Origin: Maylandia zebra
Lineage: Eukaryota; Chordata; Actinopteri; Cichliformes; Cichlidae
DNA length: 64,000 nt
Reading direction: 5' to 3'
NCBI RefSeq assembly: GCF_041146795.1
Contig: NC_135174.1
Span: forward strand, 20,392,878 to 20,456,877
Shown here: in pieces, positions 47,549-64,000 of the stretch
How positions within the stretch are numbered: position 1 is the first letter of the stretch
Layout: every line of letters starts with the position of its first letter
Notes under the pieces: generated by a model
Database searches by the model: none
Told to the model about the DNA's origin: nothing
Seen by the model: the letters and a program-made list of their open reading frames with translations, nothing else
Program-made: the position numbers and the translations under genes

Positions 47549-48114
47549 TTAATAACTAAAAGAAAAGTGTATAAAACAGAATCAATGACAAAGGTCACTA
47601 AGTCCACAAGCTTTTTAAGGACTCAACATTATACAGCTGTTGGTAATAAAGCTTTTGTAACTGTTTATATAACTGTGTTACATAAGTTATTAAGTATGTG
47701 CATAATGACATTCATGGTAGTTCCTCACAGTGGCTTAAATTTCTATAGTCATTTATTAAAGAAAAAATAGCTCTAATATGATGACAATCTCTTATCTGCT
47801 GTTATAGCTAATGCCACAAGATTTGCCCTATTAACAAACTTGACCTTCCACCAAATGAAAAGCATAAATGTTTCCCGTTGAGATGAGAGAAAAGTTGATG
47901 ATGACAGTGAGTGCAAAGAAGCTCTAACCAAACAAGAAATCAAATAGAGTGCCCCGTTTAAATTAATCCACATTTTTAGTCTCAAAACACTAATTCCACT
48001 GACAGCACTCAGAAGGAATCTGACACAGATCCAAACCCAGGCTTGGCTTTCACCGCAGTCTGATCAGAGCAGATGTTTGTTTTTAATTCTTCCTCCAGCT
48101 ACCTCATACGGTCA

Positions 48115-63035
<14,921 letters not shown>

Positions 63036-63039
63036 CTTA

Positions 63040-64000
63040 ATAGATAAGTACTGCTGTCCATCAGTCCGGAAGGGCTTATAAGGGCATTTCCACATAACGT
63101 GAAGTCCACCATACTGCAGTTAAAAATATTATTCACAAGTGGAAAACATTTGCCAATCTTCTTGGGACTGAATGTCCCAACAAATTCACCCCAAGGTCAG
63201 ACCACGCAATGCTCAAAGATCTTTTTAAAAACAAAAAGTCTAAAAACAACATCGCAGACTCTGCAAGTCTTGTTTAGGATGTTAAAAGTTAAAGATTATG
63301 ACAGTACAATTAGAAAAAGTTTGAATGAGTATGGCTTGTTTGAAAAGACTGGTGGGAGAACACCTCCTCTCTCTAAAAAGACATCAGCAGCATGACTTAG
63401 GTTTAAAAAGTTGCATGTGAACAAACCACAAGATTTCTGGAACAATGTACTTTGGACAGACCAGACCAAAGTGGAGACTGGTCATAATGCACAGTGCCAC
63501 ATTTGGCGAAAACCACACAGCATATCAGCACAAACACCTCATACCAGCTGTGAAGCACGGAGCTGGGTTTGTTTTGGGTTTGTTTTGCAGCCACAGAACC
63601 CTGGAAATTCTCAGTCATTGAGTCAAACATGAACTCCCCCGTACACCAAGTATTCTGGAGGCAAATGTGAGCCTATCTGTCCAATAGCTAAAGCTTGGCC
63701 ACAATTGTATCATGAAAAAGACAATGATCCCAAGCACAGCAACAAATCTACAACAGAATGACTAAACCAGAAGAGAAGTCTAGACCTCAACCTGACTGAC
63801 ATGCTGCAGTGTGACCTTAAGAGAGCTGTGTGTAAACGACCACCTGCAAACCCTAATAAAATAGAGCAATGTTGTAAAGAAGAATGGACTAAAACGCCTC
63901 CATGATGTGACAGACTGATACTGAACAGTTACTTCGACATACGCAGCTAAAAGTGGTCCTAGAAGCTGGTAAATCATGGCATGTGCGTAGTTTTTCAGAG
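63040..64000 (+). mobile_element. Tc1-like transposon, truncated by the window end
   Basis: TCAGTCCGGAAGGGCTTATA AGGGCATTTCC encodes the start of the helix-turn-helix region. Downstream frames give DYDSTIRKSLNEYGLFEKT, then NKPQDFWNNVLWTDQTKVE and GHNAQCHIWR, which contain the DDE catalytic segment (WTDxTK) of Tc1-like transposases. The frame changes more than once, so it is inactive. Confidence 0.8.

Overview
The window is vertebrate nuclear DNA, almost certainly from a ray-finned (teleost) fish. Three facts support this: compact genes with canonical GT-AG introns; a gene pair (gpr26 and cpxm2) that is adjacent in jawed vertebrates; and a dense set of fish-type mobile elements (several Tc1-like families, L2/Maui-type LINE tails, a Penelope-like element with a GIY-YIG domain). 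A percomorph such as a cichlid is plausible, but I cannot fix the species. There are no operons, no CRISPR arrays and no prokaryotic features.

Layout. (1) 1-7.7 kb: non-coding, except for a short plus-strand open frame touching the left edge, and a Tc1 copy at 1.2-2.4 kb broken by a LINE fragment. A consensus CTCF-type motif lies at 7.68 kb. (2) 7.8-12.5 kb: five minus-strand exons joining in frame (273 codons, 3' end not found) encode an uncharacterised protein with a NERD (nuclease-related) domain signature. A Tc1 element sits in its last visible intron, and a CpG-rich stretch with a palindromic CRE lies upstream at 12.7-13.15 kb. (3) 13.2-30.7 kb: a long gene-poor interval with scattered transposon remnants and several stretches that look like conserved non-coding DNA. 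(4) 31.2-34.9 kb: gpr26 on the plus strand, three exons, complete (336 aa). (5) 35-47 kb: intergenic, with a Tc1 5' half, a LINE with an open reverse-transcriptase frame, a long decayed Tc1 copy, a polypurine tract and a Penelope-like fossil. (6) 48.1-61.0 kb: the last ten coding exons of cpxm2 on the minus strand, 539 codons plus stop, from the second half of the discoidin domain through the carboxypeptidase-like and transthyretin-like regions; the 5' exons lie beyond the right edge. (7) 61-64 kb: upstream cpxm2 intron or flank, with a 0.6-kb TIR element and a Tc1 copy cut by the window end.

How the genes relate: gpr26 and cpxm2 converge tail to tail, as I recall for the human GPR26-CPXM2 pair on 10q26, so this is conserved synteny rather than a functional operon. 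GPR26 is a constitutively active orphan receptor and CPXM2 a secreted carboxypeptidase-like protein; the sequence suggests no shared pathway. The least-known coding content is the NERD-domain gene, which keeps a D...DVK pattern fitting a PD-(D/E)XK nuclease core.
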